Origin: an uncultured Agathobacter sp.
Lineage (GTDB): Bacteria > Bacillota > Clostridia > Lachnospirales > Lachnospiraceae
Direction of reading: 5' to 3'
Assembly: GCA_910587655.1 (NCBI GenBank)
Contig: CAJUND010000003.1
Location: forward strand, 62,001 to 126,000
Length of the DNA stretch: 64,000 nt
The position numbers and the translations under genes are program-made. The notes beneath the pieces are model-generated. The model did not search any database and was not told where the DNA came from. It saw only the letters and a program-made list of their open reading frames with translations. Positions 34,870 to 43,959 of the stretch are shown one piece after another. The number at the start of each line of letters is the position of its first letter. The stretch's first letter is position 1.

Positions 34870-35673
34870 TTATAATAATACACGAAATGCAATCACCAGT
34901 ACCAAAAAAACAGCCACCGCAAAATATGCCATCCGGTCGTTTTTTCCGTATTTTAACGGCTTCATCTTTGTCCGCCCTTCCCCTCCGGTATAGCAGCGGG
35001 ATTCCATGGCAAGCGCCAGATCGTCCGCACGGCGGAATGCCGAAACAAACAAAGGAATCAGAACCGGAATCATATTTTTTGCCCTGCGGACGATGTTTCC
35101 GTTTTCAAAATCCGCGCCGCGTGCCGTTTGTGCTTTCATAATACGGTCCGTTTCCTCAATCAGAATCGGAATAAAACGCAGTGCAACCGACATCACCATT
35201 GCCAGCTCGTGCACCGGTACGTGTATCCGGTTCAGGCAGGAAAGCGACTTTTCCAGCCCGTCCGTAAGCGCATTCGGGGTCGTGGTAAGTGTCATGACTG
35301 AAGTGCCGACAACCAGGTAACCCAGACGGACAGACATCAGCAGGGCATTCATGATTCCCGTACTTGTCAGGTAAAACGGCCCCCAGTGCCAGAACTCGGT
35401 TCCCGCGGATGTAAACAGAAGGTTAAATACAGCTGTAACCAGTAACAGGACAACCACGGTTTTTAAACCTTTTACTATATACCGAAACGAAATTCCGGAA
35501 AGATGAATTACGTAAAAAAGCACTGCCGTAACCAGTGCAAAGCCTGCAAGTCCCCGGAAAAGAAACAGTGCGGCTATATATATGAATGTCGCAAACAGTT
35601 TTACGCGCGGATCCAGTTTATGTATGACAGAATCCAGCGGATAATACTGCCCCAGTGTCATATCACGTATCAT
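34870..35673 (-). CDS. ecfT: Energy-coupling factor transporter membrane subunit EcfT
   Basis: A 267-residue membrane protein with about six helices and the EcfT cytoplasmic coupling motif: ALRFIPILIEETDRIMKAQTA, followed by ARG and the second ALAMESR box that contacts the two ATPases. It forms the shared core of group II ECF vitamin transporters with EcfA1 and EcfA2; substrate-binding S proteins are encoded elsewhere. The start has AGGAGAACTT before ATG. It follows ecfA2 after 45 bases. Confidence 0.95.
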   Translation of the reverse strand: MIRDMTLGQYYPLDSVIHKLDPRVKLFATFIYIAALFLFRGLAGFALVTAVLFYVIHLSGISFRYIVKGLKTVVVLLLVTAVFNLLFTSAGTEFWHWGPFYLTSTGIMNALLMSVRLGYLVVGTSVMTLTTTPNALTDGLEKSLSCLNRIHVPVHELAMVMSVALRFIPILIEETDRIMKAQTARGADFENGNIVRRAKNMIPVLIPLFVSAFRRADDLALAMESRCYTGGEGRTKMKPLKYGKNDRMAYFAVAVFLVLVIAFRVLL

Positions 35674-35718
35674 AAGTTCTCCTGTCTGCTTCGCAAAATG
35701 ATTTGCACAGATAATATC

Positions 35719-36576
35719 CTATCGGATATTCCCTATTACAGAAACAATTTCCTGCGCCGCCTCCTGTACGGTAACTGCTCCGGTGCTTACCGGCATACCG
35801 GATTTTGCAAGCTCTTCCATAAGATAAGTCACCTGCGGGGCTGCCAGTCCGATTTCTTCCAGACTGCGGTGATGTCCAAACACCTCACGCGGCGGCGCAT
35901 CAAACAGAATTTCCCCGTTATCCAGAACAATCATACGCTCGACGTATTCCGCCACATCCTCCATGCTGTGGGATACCAGAATAACTGTAATTCCAAGTTC
36001 GCTTCGCATCTGCGAAAGCAGCCCCAGAATTTCATCCCGCCCCGCCGGGTCCAGCCCCGCTGTCGGCTCGTCCAGAATCAGCACTTCCGGCTTCATGGCA
36101 AGCACTCCGGCAATGGCTACCCTGCGCTTCTGCCCGCCGGAGAGCTCAAACGGAGGCTGGTAAAACAGCTCCTCCGGAAAACCGACACTGCGCAGCGCCT
36201 CAAACGCGCGAAGCTCGGCTTCTTTTTTTCCCAGTCCCTGGTTTTTCGGACCAAAGCAGACGTCTTCAAAATTTGTTGTTGCAAAAAGCTGGTGGTCCGG
36301 GTACTGGAACACCAGTCCCACCCTGCATCTGAGCTTTTTCAAATCATAGTCATCATCATAAATGTCCTCTCCGTCCACATAAATATGGCCGTCCGATGCT
36401 TTCAGAAGACCGTTCAAAAGCTGGACAAGGGTGGATTTACCGGAACCGGTCTGCCCGATAACCCCGATAAACTCCCCTTCCCCGATCTGCAGGTTTATAT
36501 TTTTCAGCGCCTGTCTTTCATGTACCGTACCGCTGCTGTATGTAAAACCAATTTTATCCAGAATAATTGATGCCAT
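35719..36576 (-). CDS. ecfA2: Energy-coupling factor transporter ATPase EcfA2
   Basis: A 285-residue ABC ATPase of the ECF transporter: Walker A GQTGSGKSTLV, Q-loop in GLVFQYPDHQLF, signature ELSGGQKRRVAIAG, Walker B VLILDEPTAGLD and H-loop VILVSHSMEDVAEY. It pairs with EcfA1 to energise vitamin uptake. The start overlaps the end of ecfA1 by 23 bases; GGGG precedes the ATG. Confidence 0.95.
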   Translation of the reverse strand: MASIILDKIGFTYSSGTVHERQALKNINLQIGEGEFIGVIGQTGSGKSTLVQLLNGLLKASDGHIYVDGEDIYDDDYDLKKLRCRVGLVFQYPDHQLFATTNFEDVCFGPKNQGLGKKEAELRAFEALRSVGFPEELFYQPPFELSGGQKRRVAIAGVLAMKPEVLILDEPTAGLDPAGRDEILGLLSQMRSELGITVILVSHSMEDVAEYVERMIVLDNGEILFDAPPREVFGHHRSLEEIGLAAPQVTYLMEELAKSGMPVSTGAVTVQEAAQEIVSVIGNIR

Positions 36577-37462
36577 CTGTTAATTCCCCGCCGGTGCTCA
36601 TTTCCGCCTGACCGTATGCGTCAATCACGGCTTCCACAAGTTCCTCCCTTGTCAGTATGCCTGCCGGAATTAAAATTCCCGCCTGGCGCAGCTCGTCCGC
36701 AACCAGCGTCACCTGCGGCACGTCCAGCCGGTGTTCCTTAAGCTCGTCCACCCTGGAAAAAATCTCCCGCGGCGTCCCCTGCATGATGATGCTTCCCTGT
36801 TCCATGACAAATACATAATCCGCCCCGGTGACCTCCTCCATATAATGGGTAATCAGAATAATGGTAACGCCTTTTTTTCGGTTCAGCTCATGCGCGGCGT
36901 CAATCACTTCTTTCCGCCCGCCAGGGTCAAGCATTGCCGTCGGCTCGTCAAAAACAATGCACTTCGGCTCCATCGCAAGAACTCCCGCAATCGCCACACG
37001 CTGTTTCTGCCCGCCGGAAAGCCGGTTCGGCGAATGTCCTGCATATTCCGCCATCCCGACAGACTGAAGGCTTTTTATGACACGTTTTTTGATTTCCTCT
37101 GTCGGCACACCTAAGTTTTCCGGACCGAAACCGACATCCTCCTCCACAACACTGGCAATGATCTGGTTGTCAGGATTCTGGAACACCATGCCGGCTGTTT
37201 TCCGGACCGGAATTGTATTTTCTTCTTCGTCTGTTTCCATGCCGTCCACCCAGAGGGTTCCCTCCCCCGGTACAAGAAGCGCATTAATATGCTTTGCAAG
37301 TGTCGATTTACCGGAACCGTTGTGTCCTAATATGGCAATAAACTGCCCTTCCTGTATGTCGAGGTTTATATTGTCAAGCGCTGTCGTAATCGCTTCGACA
37401 TTCCCCTCTTCGTCCCTCCGGAAAAACTCATGTACGACATTTTTTGCTTTTATGATACCCAT
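36554..37462 (-). CDS. ecfA1: Energy-coupling factor transporter ATPase EcfA1
   Basis: A 302-residue ABC ATPase with Walker A GHNGSGKSTLAKH, Q-loop GMVFQNPDNQI, signature RLSGGQKQRVAIAG, Walker B CIVFDEPTAMLD and H-loop ILITHYMEEV. Partner of EcfA2 in the ECF module. It starts one base after the trmL stop. In many Firmicutes this module follows rplQ; here it follows trmL and an aminotransferase. Confidence 0.95.
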   Translation of the reverse strand: MGIIKAKNVVHEFFRRDEEGNVEAITTALDNINLDIQEGQFIAILGHNGSGKSTLAKHINALLVPGEGTLWVDGMETDEEENTIPVRKTAGMVFQNPDNQIIASVVEEDVGFGPENLGVPTEEIKKRVIKSLQSVGMAEYAGHSPNRLSGGQKQRVAIAGVLAMEPKCIVFDEPTAMLDPGGRKEVIDAAHELNRKKGVTIILITHYMEEVTGADYVFVMEQGSIIMQGTPREIFSRVDELKEHRLDVPQVTLVADELRQAGILIPAGILTREELVEAVIDAYGQAEMSTGGELTDGINYSG

Positions 37463-37957
37463 TTATCCATCCCAGCTTAATCTGTGCAGCTGCCCCTGGC
37501 ATTTCAGGTGAACAAAATCATTCTGCCTGAGCGCCTCGTAAAGAACGACTGCCACAGAGTTTGATAAATTCAGTGAACGCGTTTCTCCCAGCATGGGAAT
37601 CCGCACACAGCAGTCCCCGTGCGCCTTTAAAATTTCCTCCGGAATCCCCGCGCTCTCCTTTCCAAACATGATGTAACTGTCTGGATGGTAATGAACCTCT
37701 GAATACACCTGCCGTGCCTTGGTCGTGGCATAGTATATTTCCGCACCCGGATGCCTGTTACAAAAGTCCTCCCAGTTGACATAGGTGGTAACGTCCAGCC
37801 TGTCCCAGTAATCCATGCCCGCGCGTTTTAAATGCTTTTCGGAAAGGGAAAATCCAAGCGGCTCGATCAGATGCAGGGAAGTGCCCGTCGCAGCGCAGGT
37901 CCTTCCAATATTTCCGGTGTTTGCCGGAATCTCAGGCTCATATAAAATAATGTTCAA
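37463..37957 (-). CDS. trmL: tRNA (cytidine/uridine-34 2'-O)-methyltransferase TrmL
   Basis: A 164-residue SPOUT methyltransferase that methylates the ribose of the wobble base in tRNA-Leu. Visible: PEIPANTGNIGRTCAATGT, MFGKESAGIPEEIL and IPMLGETRSLNLSNSVAV, which form the knotted SAM site. The start codon is TTG, overlapping the aminotransferase stop as TTGA, with GAGGG upstream. Confidence 0.93.
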   Translation of the reverse strand: MNIILYEPEIPANTGNIGRTCAATGTSLHLIEPLGFSLSEKHLKRAGMDYWDRLDVTTYVNWEDFCNRHPGAEIYYATTKARQVYSEVHYHPDSYIMFGKESAGIPEEILKAHGDCCVRIPMLGETRSLNLSNSVAVVLYEALRQNDFVHLKCQGQLHRLSWDG

Positions 37958-39123
37958 CGTTTTTCCCTCAGTTCTTCCACAAACTCCTGCACCCGGTCAA
38001 GCGCTTCTTTTAAATCTTCCAGGGAATACGCATAGGAAATGCGGATAAATCCCTCCCCGGATCTGCCAAATGCCGTTCCCGGTACGACTGCCACTTTTTT
38101 TGCATTTAACAGTTCACTGGCAAAATCATCCGACGACATCCCAAATTCACTGATACATGGAAACGCATAAAATGCGCCGAACGGTTCAAAACAGGACAGT
38201 CCCATGTCACGGAACCGTTTCAGGACATAACGTCTTCTTCCATTGTATTCCTCACGCATCATGGCAACGTCCCCGTCGCCGTTTTTCATTGCTTCCACTG
38301 CAGCGTACTGGCTCGTGGTCGGCGCGCACATAATGGCAAACTGGTGGATTTTTAACATCTGCTCTAAAATCACCTTCGGTCCGCAGGCATAGCCGAGCCG
38401 CCATCCCGTCATTGCGTGGGATTTGGAAAATCCGTTAATCACAATGGTACGCTCCCACATGCCGGGCAGGGATGCAATGGAAACATGGTCTGTCTGGTAG
38501 GTAAGCTCTGAGTAAATCTCATCGCTTAACACAAACAGGTCATGTTTTTTAATAACCTCTGCAACTGCCTCCAAATCCTTTTTTTCCATAATGGCGCCTG
38601 TCGGATTATTCGGATACGGCAGCACCAGAAGCTTTGTTTTCGGAGTAACTGCCGCCTCCAGTTCTTCCGCCGTCAGCCGGAATTCATTTTTGTCCTGAAG
38701 CTCTATGATAACCGGAGTTCCGTTTGCCAGTACGCAGCACGGCTCATAGGACACATAGCTCGGCTGCGGAATCAGTACTTCATCCCCTGGATCGAGCATG
38801 GCACGCATGGCAATGTCAATTGCCTCGCTGCCCCCGACTGTTACCAGAATTTCTTTATTGTAATCGTATGTAAGAGAATATTTCCGGTTCATGTATCCGG
38901 CGATTTCTATTTTCAGTTCCTTCAGTCCTGCATTTGAGGTATAAAAGGTTCTTCCTTTTTCCAGGGAATAAATGCCTTCATCCCTGATATGCCACGGGGT
39001 ATCAAAATCCGGCTCACCGACGCCAAGTGAAATAGCGTCTTCCATTTCACTGACAATATCAAAAAATTTCCGGATACCCGATGGCTCTATGGTTGTAATT
39101 ACTTTTGATAACGGGTCTCTCAT
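37954..39123 (-). CDS. Class I/II pyridoxal-phosphate aminotransferase
   Basis: A 389-residue fold-type I aminotransferase. Visible are LGVGEPDFDTPWHI, the LPYPNNPTGAIM motif, SDEIYSELTYQ (Asp and Tyr binding PLP), NGFSKSHAMTGWRLGY (Schiff-base Lys) and GFIRISYAYSLEDLKEAL (Arg for the carboxylate). Likely donors are aspartate, alanine or aromatic amino acids. The adjacent Lrp-type regulator, one base overlap, suggests control by amino-acid supply. Confidence 0.92.
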   Translation of the reverse strand: MRDPLSKVITTIEPSGIRKFFDIVSEMEDAISLGVGEPDFDTPWHIRDEGIYSLEKGRTFYTSNAGLKELKIEIAGYMNRKYSLTYDYNKEILVTVGGSEAIDIAMRAMLDPGDEVLIPQPSYVSYEPCCVLANGTPVIIELQDKNEFRLTAEELEAAVTPKTKLLVLPYPNNPTGAIMEKKDLEAVAEVIKKHDLFVLSDEIYSELTYQTDHVSIASLPGMWERTIVINGFSKSHAMTGWRLGYACGPKVILEQMLKIHQFAIMCAPTTSQYAAVEAMKNGDGDVAMMREEYNGRRRYVLKRFRDMGLSCFEPFGAFYAFPCISEFGMSSDDFASELLNAKKVAVVPGTAFGRSGEGFIRISYAYSLEDLKEALDRVQEFVEELREKR

Positions 39124-39602
39124 TATGCCATCATAATCCTTTCATCTTTTGCACGTGCAGCCATAACGGTGCCGTGGTCCTTGTATTTTTTTAATATAAA
39201 ATTTGTCTTGGTACTGAGCACCTGATCCAGTGCGGAAAGTTTATCTGATACGAACTGGGAAATTTCCCGTAAGGTTTTTCCCTCAAGTGTTACCATTAAA
39301 TCAAATCCTCCGGAAATCAGATAGACAGAAGTTACTTCCGGATAGTTGTAAATGCGTTCTGCAACCTTGTCAAAGCCCATTCCCCGCTGCGGGGTTACCC
39401 GGACTTCAATCATTGCCGTTACCTTTTCCACACCAGCCTTATCCCAGTTGATCAGGGTATGGTAACCGCAGATAATTCCTTCTTTTTCCATGCTCTCCAG
39501 CTCATTCATGACTGCCGTTTCATCCACGCCAAGCATCACTGCCAGATCTTTCAGGTCAATCCGGCTGTTTTTTTCTATAAATGTTAAGATTTTTTCTCTC
39601 AT
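39123..39602 (-). CDS. Lrp/AsnC-family transcriptional regulator
   Basis: A 159-residue regulator: an N-terminal winged helix (RIDLKDLAVMLGVDETAVMN) and a C-terminal RAM/AsnC ligand domain (VTAMIEVRVTPQRGMGFDKV, VTSVYLISGGFDLMVTLEG). Lrp-type proteins form octamers that sense amino acids. It precedes and overlaps the aminotransferase gene, which is a common Firmicutes pair. The start has GGGAGGAGC. Confidence 0.92.
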   Translation of the reverse strand: MREKILTFIEKNSRIDLKDLAVMLGVDETAVMNELESMEKEGIICGYHTLINWDKAGVEKVTAMIEVRVTPQRGMGFDKVAERIYNYPEVTSVYLISGGFDLMVTLEGKTLREISQFVSDKLSALDQVLSTKTNFILKKYKDHGTVMAARAKDERIMMA

Positions 39603-39617
39603 AAGCTCCTCCCGGTG

Positions 39618-40607
39618 TTACACGCCGTGCTTCATTTTCCATAATTCGTCCGTCTGCGCCGTTTCCAGATATCTGCATTCCCCGTCGTTTACCAGAATAC
39701 GGTCATTGCTGTCGGTTGCCTTTCCAATAATAACTGCAGGAATCCCTTCCTGTTCCAGCTTCCTGACAACGCCGTTTCCATCCGCTGCCGCAGCAAGCAG
39801 ACTTCCGCCTGATAACAGCTTATAGGGATTCAGGTCAAAATATTCACAGATTTCGACGGTTTCCTGACGTAACGGTATTTTTTTCAGGTCAATCGTAAGT
39901 CCGACGCCGGAACACTGTGCCATTTCCCAGAGTGCGCCATAAATGCCGCCCTCCGAAATATCATGCAGTGCCGCAGCGCCAGACTGCACGGCGGCGGCTG
40001 CCTCCGGCAGTATAGACAGACCGCCGGAAAATGCTTTGGCCCGGTCGATAAACGGCTGTGCAAAGCGTTTTTGCAGTTCTGCTTCCTGCGCCGCTGCCAG
40101 AATGGCAGTTCCTTCCAGCGCAATCCATTTTGTCACCAGTATGTCCATTCCGGGTTTTATCTGCGAATTTGTCACCGGCTTTTTTCCTCTCACGCCGACT
40201 GCTGTCACTGTCAGCACAGGCTCTGTCACGCTGCGCACGGTTTCCGTATGTCCGGCAAGCACCGGAACCTGCTCACTTACACAGATTTCGTCGATTTCCT
40301 GCATGCACTCCCTGAGCTGCTGCTCGTTTGCAGACGTCGGCATAAGAAGATTTACCGTGATGCCAAGGAAACGCGCCCCGCTGCACGCCAGGTTATTCAT
40401 TGCTGCATACACAGACGCCCCTTTTATCACTCCGGTTCCGAGGAGACGTGTTTCCACTGCTGTAACAACGGTTTCTCCCGACTGCAGGTTCACGGCGCCA
40501 AAATCCGCCCCCACAGCCGGTCTGACGGACTGTGCATCCGCCGTCATATGAAGTTGGTTCAGTACGGAGCGTTTCAGTACAGACTCCGGTAATTTTCCTG
40601 CTTTCAT
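39618..40607 (-). CDS. AIR-synthase/HypE-related ATP-binding protein
   Basis: A 329-residue protein of the PurM/HypE/ThiL superfamily. The N-terminal AIR synthase domain has VGADFGAVNL and MNNLACSGARFLGITVNLLM; the C-terminal half contains HDISEGGIYGALWEMAQCSG and LLSGGSLLAAA. Family members phosphorylate or dehydrate using ATP, as in hydrogenase maturation or purine synthesis. It has no hydrogenase partner genes here, and this Lachnospiraceae subgroup next to an Lrp-aminotransferase pair has no assigned reaction. The ribosome site is weak. Confidence 0.82.
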   Translation of the reverse strand: MKAGKLPESVLKRSVLNQLHMTADAQSVRPAVGADFGAVNLQSGETVVTAVETRLLGTGVIKGASVYAAMNNLACSGARFLGITVNLLMPTSANEQQLRECMQEIDEICVSEQVPVLAGHTETVRSVTEPVLTVTAVGVRGKKPVTNSQIKPGMDILVTKWIALEGTAILAAAQEAELQKRFAQPFIDRAKAFSGGLSILPEAAAAVQSGAAALHDISEGGIYGALWEMAQCSGVGLTIDLKKIPLRQETVEICEYFDLNPYKLLSGGSLLAAAADGNGVVRKLEQEGIPAVIIGKATDSNDRILVNDGECRYLETAQTDELWKMKHGV

Positions 40608-40617
40608 ACGTTCTTAT

Positions 40618-42288
40618 TTATTCGGACTCATCCCCGGTATCCCCGTCATCCGTGGACGGTTTATTATTTTCGTTTCCGGTATTGTTGTCCTTATCCTTGT
40701 CTTCGTCTTTATCCTTGTCCTTGTCTTTATCCTTGTCTTTGTCCTTATCTTTGTCTTTATCCTTGTTGTCTTTATCTTTGTCCTTGTCTTTGTCCTTGTC
40801 TTTGTCCTTGTCTTTATCTTTGTCCTTGTCATCATCCGGTTCTTCTTCATCCGCGGATTTCATGGCAGCTGCAGCAGCTTTGACAGCTGCCTCATCACCT
40901 GATGCAATGGCTGCTTTCAGGGCTGCAAGGCTTTCTTTTGACGCGCCCCTTGTTCCAATGGTAATCATGCGTACCTGACCCTGGTAGCTGCTTCTGTTAA
41001 AGACTTCACGGCTCTGCACTTTACCGCCTTCCTTAACAATTTTCCACAGCTGTGCCGTCCGCGCAGCCTCACCCTTCTGTGTCACGCTGATGGAACCAAG
41101 CTCCATGCCGGCGTCTGTTGTAAATTCCACCTTCGGGTCTCTGCTGGATAATACTTCACTTTCAAAGGAAATTTCCCGGTCTGACGGACGTGTTTCCTTG
41201 CCAAACACATTAAAGTAAAGAATGCCTCCGTTACAGTACCCTTCGATATACACCGGTGTATCTGTATTGTTTTTAAACCGCAGGTCCTTGTAATTGCCTG
41301 CAATTGCCGCATCCATGGACGGCTGTGCGTAATGTACCTCCATGGAGTGGTTATACCTCATGGTAATTTCAAGCTCTGCGCGTATAACTGCATTATATAA
41401 TGTAGTCGCAACCTGGCAGATTCCGCCGCCAAAGGATTCCACTGTTGTACCATTCTGATATGAACCTGCAAGCTCGTATCCGTTTTCCTGGGTAAACGGA
41501 CTTACCGTCTTGCAAAGCTCAAATTCTTCACCCGGATAAAGAATTGTTCCATTGACCTTGCTGCATCCGGTCGTTACGTTTTTGGCACGGTTTGCACTTG
41601 AGGTTGCAAAGCTTGTGGAAAAGGTTCCCATCAGATCCTGCACCTGCGCAAGCTCTTCCTCTGTCCCGCGCGGCTCCACGGTCTTGGTCACCAGTTCAAT
41701 TTCGTTATGTGAGCCGTCCCAGCCGCTTGCCAGAAATTCGTTGATGGCATAAACAGACTGGACAATATCAACCTCCACGCCTTCTTTTCCAGGTACGAAC
41801 TCAAACTTTCCGTCCACACGCTTTAAGGTATTATCTTCCGCGCCCACTGCAAGCTGGTCCACGCTTTCAAAGAGCTTCTGCGCCGTTGCCTGCTTGTTGA
41901 CGCTTAAGTGCATATCCAGCACCATTCTGTCTTTTTTCAGGTCCTGCATGGATTTATACCTCTGGATCAGGCTTCCGGCGTGACCGACGGAGAGCGCATC
42001 CTTTACCGCGGAATCTGCGTCAGCGGAAACCTCCATGTCCTCGGCTGTCATCTCAATGGAGCCGGTATCCCCCTGCAGGGTAAAGGAAACATCCATCAGA
42101 CCTGCAACATACTCATCAACTGCTGAGCGTGCCTGGCTCTCTGTCATTCCTCCCACATTTACATTTCCAATATAAATTCCTTCTTCAATTGTCTGTTCAG
42201 TTTCTGCCTTTGCCGGGTGCACAGCAAATGTACAAATGGCTGCGGCTGCTGTAAGTAGAATTCCTAATTTTGTTGTTTTTTTCATCAT
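40618..42288 (-). CDS. VanW-family cell-wall protein with Asp-Lys repeat tail
   Basis: A 556-residue secreted protein. Order: signal peptide (1-27, cut after PAKA), a peptidoglycan-binding/YoaR-type domain (about 35-215), a VanW domain (about 235-365; SSANRAKNVTTGCSKVNGTI, FGGGICQVATTLYNAVI, YNHSMEVHYAQPSMDAAIAG), a G5-like beta segment (about 370-440), an Ala-rich stretch and a tail of about 24 Asp-Lys pairs. VanW proteins are found at the wall and linked to glycopeptide resistance clusters, with unknown activity; many VanW proteins here are housekeeping. The start follows AAAGGAAG. Confidence 0.88.
   Translation of the reverse strand: MMKKTTKLGILLTAAAAICTFAVHPAKAETEQTIEEGIYIGNVNVGGMTESQARSAVDEYVAGLMDVSFTLQGDTGSIEMTAEDMEVSADADSAVKDALSVGHAGSLIQRYKSMQDLKKDRMVLDMHLSVNKQATAQKLFESVDQLAVGAEDNTLKRVDGKFEFVPGKEGVEVDIVQSVYAINEFLASGWDGSHNEIELVTKTVEPRGTEEELAQVQDLMGTFSTSFATSSANRAKNVTTGCSKVNGTILYPGEEFELCKTVSPFTQENGYELAGSYQNGTTVESFGGGICQVATTLYNAVIRAELEITMRYNHSMEVHYAQPSMDAAIAGNYKDLRFKNNTDTPVYIEGYCNGGILYFNVFGKETRPSDREISFESEVLSSRDPKVEFTTDAGMELGSISVTQKGEAARTAQLWKIVKEGGKVQSREVFNRSSYQGQVRMITIGTRGASKESLAALKAAIASGDEAAVKAAAAAMKSADEEEPDDDKDKDKDKDKDKDKDKDKDKDNKDKDKDKDKDKDKDKDKDKDEDKDKDNNTGNENNKPSTDDGDTGDESE
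40685..40832. repeat. Hexanucleotide tandem repeat encoding (Asp-Lys)n
   Basis: About 24 copies of a 6-base unit (GAYAAR on the coding strand), with variation only at third positions and two interruptions (Asn, Glu). It sits in frame at the C terminus of the VanW protein, so copy-number change would alter tail length without a frameshift. Confidence 0.9.
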
Positions 42289-42377
42289 ACTTCCTTTTTC
42301 ACCTTACCAATATCCATCTTTAAAGTTACCTTGACTACTTATTTTAACACAAACATCCACTTTTTCAAGAGTATTTA

Positions 42378-42491
42378 TCAGGAAAAAATGAACGCGGATA
42401 CCAGGCTGGTAACGAGCAGCGCACCGATTAAAACCAGCGATACGACTGCAATTATCCGTTTTTTTCGCTTATTACCATTAAAATTGTACAT
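42378..42491 (-). CDS. Small single-helix membrane protein (37 residues)
   Basis: An ATG at 42489-42491 preceded by AGAGGTG at 8 bases opens a 37-codon frame ending at 42378. The protein has a basic head (NGNKRKKR), one hydrophobic helix (about 13-36, with VVSLVLIGALLVTSLVSAF) and almost no tail. Size and layout fit the small single-pass proteins common in Firmicutes. It lies 90 bases upstream of the VanW gene on the same strand, so it may be its operon mate. No family was recognised. Confidence 0.72.
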   Translation of the reverse strand: MYNFNGNKRKKRIIAVVSLVLIGALLVTSLVSAFIFS

Positions 42492-42557
42492 ACGTCTTCA
42501 CCTCTTTCAAAAAATAAGTTATAATGAATACACAACAACAAAGGAAAGGAACCAATT

Positions 42558-43184
42558 ATGTTTGTATTAATTCCCCTGGTAGTTTTTCTAATTTTTGTGG
42601 CAGTTTTAAATATTGCCATCAGAAAAAATGACATTGCACAGCAGGATGTGGAACAGCGCTTCTGGGACCGCGAGCAGAAGGCAAACTTTACCCGCCGCAA
42701 GGATATCAGCAGTCTGGACTATCTTACCATACCAATTGAAAAAATACCACAAAACCTTCACACAGAAGCAGAAAATGCCCTGGTGCAGCTGACGGAATGC
42801 CGGATGTTAAACCTGACCGGCCTGACGAATACTGACCTGAAGCTGGAATACGGGGCTGCAAATCTGGAAGAACTTTCTAAATATGATGACAATTTTTCTG
42901 AATTTGTGCAGAATGTCACCATATATGCAAAGGAGCTTCTGGAAGCAGACCAGAAAGACGATGCCCGCGCGCTGCTGGAGCTTGCAGTATCTTACCGTGC
43001 GGATGCAAGCATAATCTATACCATGCTTGCTGATATATATTTGGAAGACGGGGAAACCGGCAGGATTGAATCCCTGGTCCAGTCTGCGGAAGAAATTAAT
43101 TCTCTTTCCAAAAATATTATTATAAACAGACTAAACACTTATCTTGCCCCGGAGGAAGCTTCCGCCGATGAAAAAACAGAATAA
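42558..43184 (+). CDS. Membrane-anchored TPR-like protein of unknown function
   Basis: A 208-residue protein with an N-terminal transmembrane helix (about 2-21) and a helical cytoplasmic or surface domain. The last 80 residues (ELLEADQKDDARALLELAVS, then DASIIYTMLADIYLEDG) resemble two TPR units. AAAGGAAAGG precedes the start. It converges with the exonuclease gene. A TATAAT at about 42514 may be its -10, but no good -35 was seen. Confidence 0.75.
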   Translation: MFVLIPLVVFLIFVAVLNIAIRKNDIAQQDVEQRFWDREQKANFTRRKDISSLDYLTIPIEKIPQNLHTEAENALVQLTECRMLNLTGLTNTDLKLEYGAANLEELSKYDDNFSEFVQNVTIYAKELLEADQKDDARALLELAVSYRADASIIYTMLADIYLEDGETGRIESLVQSAEEINSLSKNIIINRLNTYLAPEEASADEKTE

Positions 43185-43203
43185 CACTTACCGTTATTTT
43201 TTT
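43176..43203 (+). terminator. Short terminator of the TPR-like gene
   Basis: AATAAC (43180-43185) pairs with GTTATT (43193-43198) across a 7-base loop, followed by a run of T to 43203. It overlaps both converging gene ends. Confidence 0.45.
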
Positions 43204-43913
43204 ACATTTCTTCCATATATTGTATAATACTGGTCCTGCAGGCGGGACGCTGCACTCCTGGTAAGCGTCTCCCAGCAGATATTGTCTTTTATCCCGTTAA
43301 ACGTCATAAATTCCTTCAGCCGTTTCACCTGGTGCGCCGTGGCGGGCGTCTGGCGTTTCGCCCGGCAGACCAGAAGCTTCGGCTCTAAAAGCTCCGGTTT
43401 ATTTAGTGCCAGCGGTTTCAGGCATTCAAATAACTGCTGCGTCTCCAGGGCATCATCCAGCGCCCGGTGTGCCTGTTCCCTTTTAATATGAAAATATGCA
43501 CACAAATCCTCCAGTTTTTTGGACTGTTCCGGCGCAAGCAGCATCCGGGCAAGCCGCAGGGTATCGCAGGCATACAGCTCAAGCGGTATGCGCCTGTTTA
43601 CGGTCCACTGCTTGATAAAGCTGTAATCATATGTGATATTATGTCCCACAAGGATATCCTTCCCGATAAAATCCAGAAGTTTCTGCATGGCTTCATCCTC
43701 ATCCATGCCGCCTGCCGCCATCTCACTGGTAATTCCCGTAAGCTCCCGGACGCTCTGCGGAATTTCACATTTGACACGGACAAGTGTGCCATAGGTATCC
43801 TCTGCCTGTCCGTTTCTCACCCTGACCGCACCGATTTCAAGCACCTTGTCCCGCTTTGCGGAAAGTCCGGTCATTTCGAGGTCGATGACGGTATAAGAAT
43901 CAGGTTTGTTCAT
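43194..43913 (-). CDS. DnaQ/PolC-type 3'-5' exonuclease
   Basis: A 239-residue DEDD-family exonuclease: ExoI VIDLEMTGL (DxE), ExoII HNITYDYSFI (Asp) and ExoIII HRALDDALET (His and Asp, DEDDh type). Such free-standing proteins proofread or degrade DNA, or trim RNA. Its C-terminal 80 residues carry a short extra helical domain with KRLKEFMTFNGI. The start is the ATG after AAAGGAAAT, not the one eight codons upstream. Confidence 0.9.
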   Translation of the reverse strand: MNKPDSYTVIDLEMTGLSAKRDKVLEIGAVRVRNGQAEDTYGTLVRVKCEIPQSVRELTGITSEMAAGGMDEDEAMQKLLDFIGKDILVGHNITYDYSFIKQWTVNRRIPLELYACDTLRLARMLLAPEQSKKLEDLCAYFHIKREQAHRALDDALETQQLFECLKPLALNKPELLEPKLLVCRAKRQTPATAHQVKRLKEFMTFNGIKDNICWETLTRSAASRLQDQYYTIYGRNVKK

Positions 43914-43959
43914 ATTATTTCCTTTCCGGCAGAACATATCTGCCGTATACTTTTCGGAA

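Noticed and set aside
35503..36570. A 355-codon open frame on the plus strand, long enough to pass most length filters
   Set aside because: It is entirely antisense to ecfT and ecfA2, whose motifs are intact, and its product is Cys/His/Arg-rich nonsense without a fold signature.
40685..40832. A regular short repeat that could be taken for a CRISPR-like or satellite array
   Set aside because: The unit is 6 bases, has no spacers, and is in frame with the VanW protein as Asp-Lys codons.
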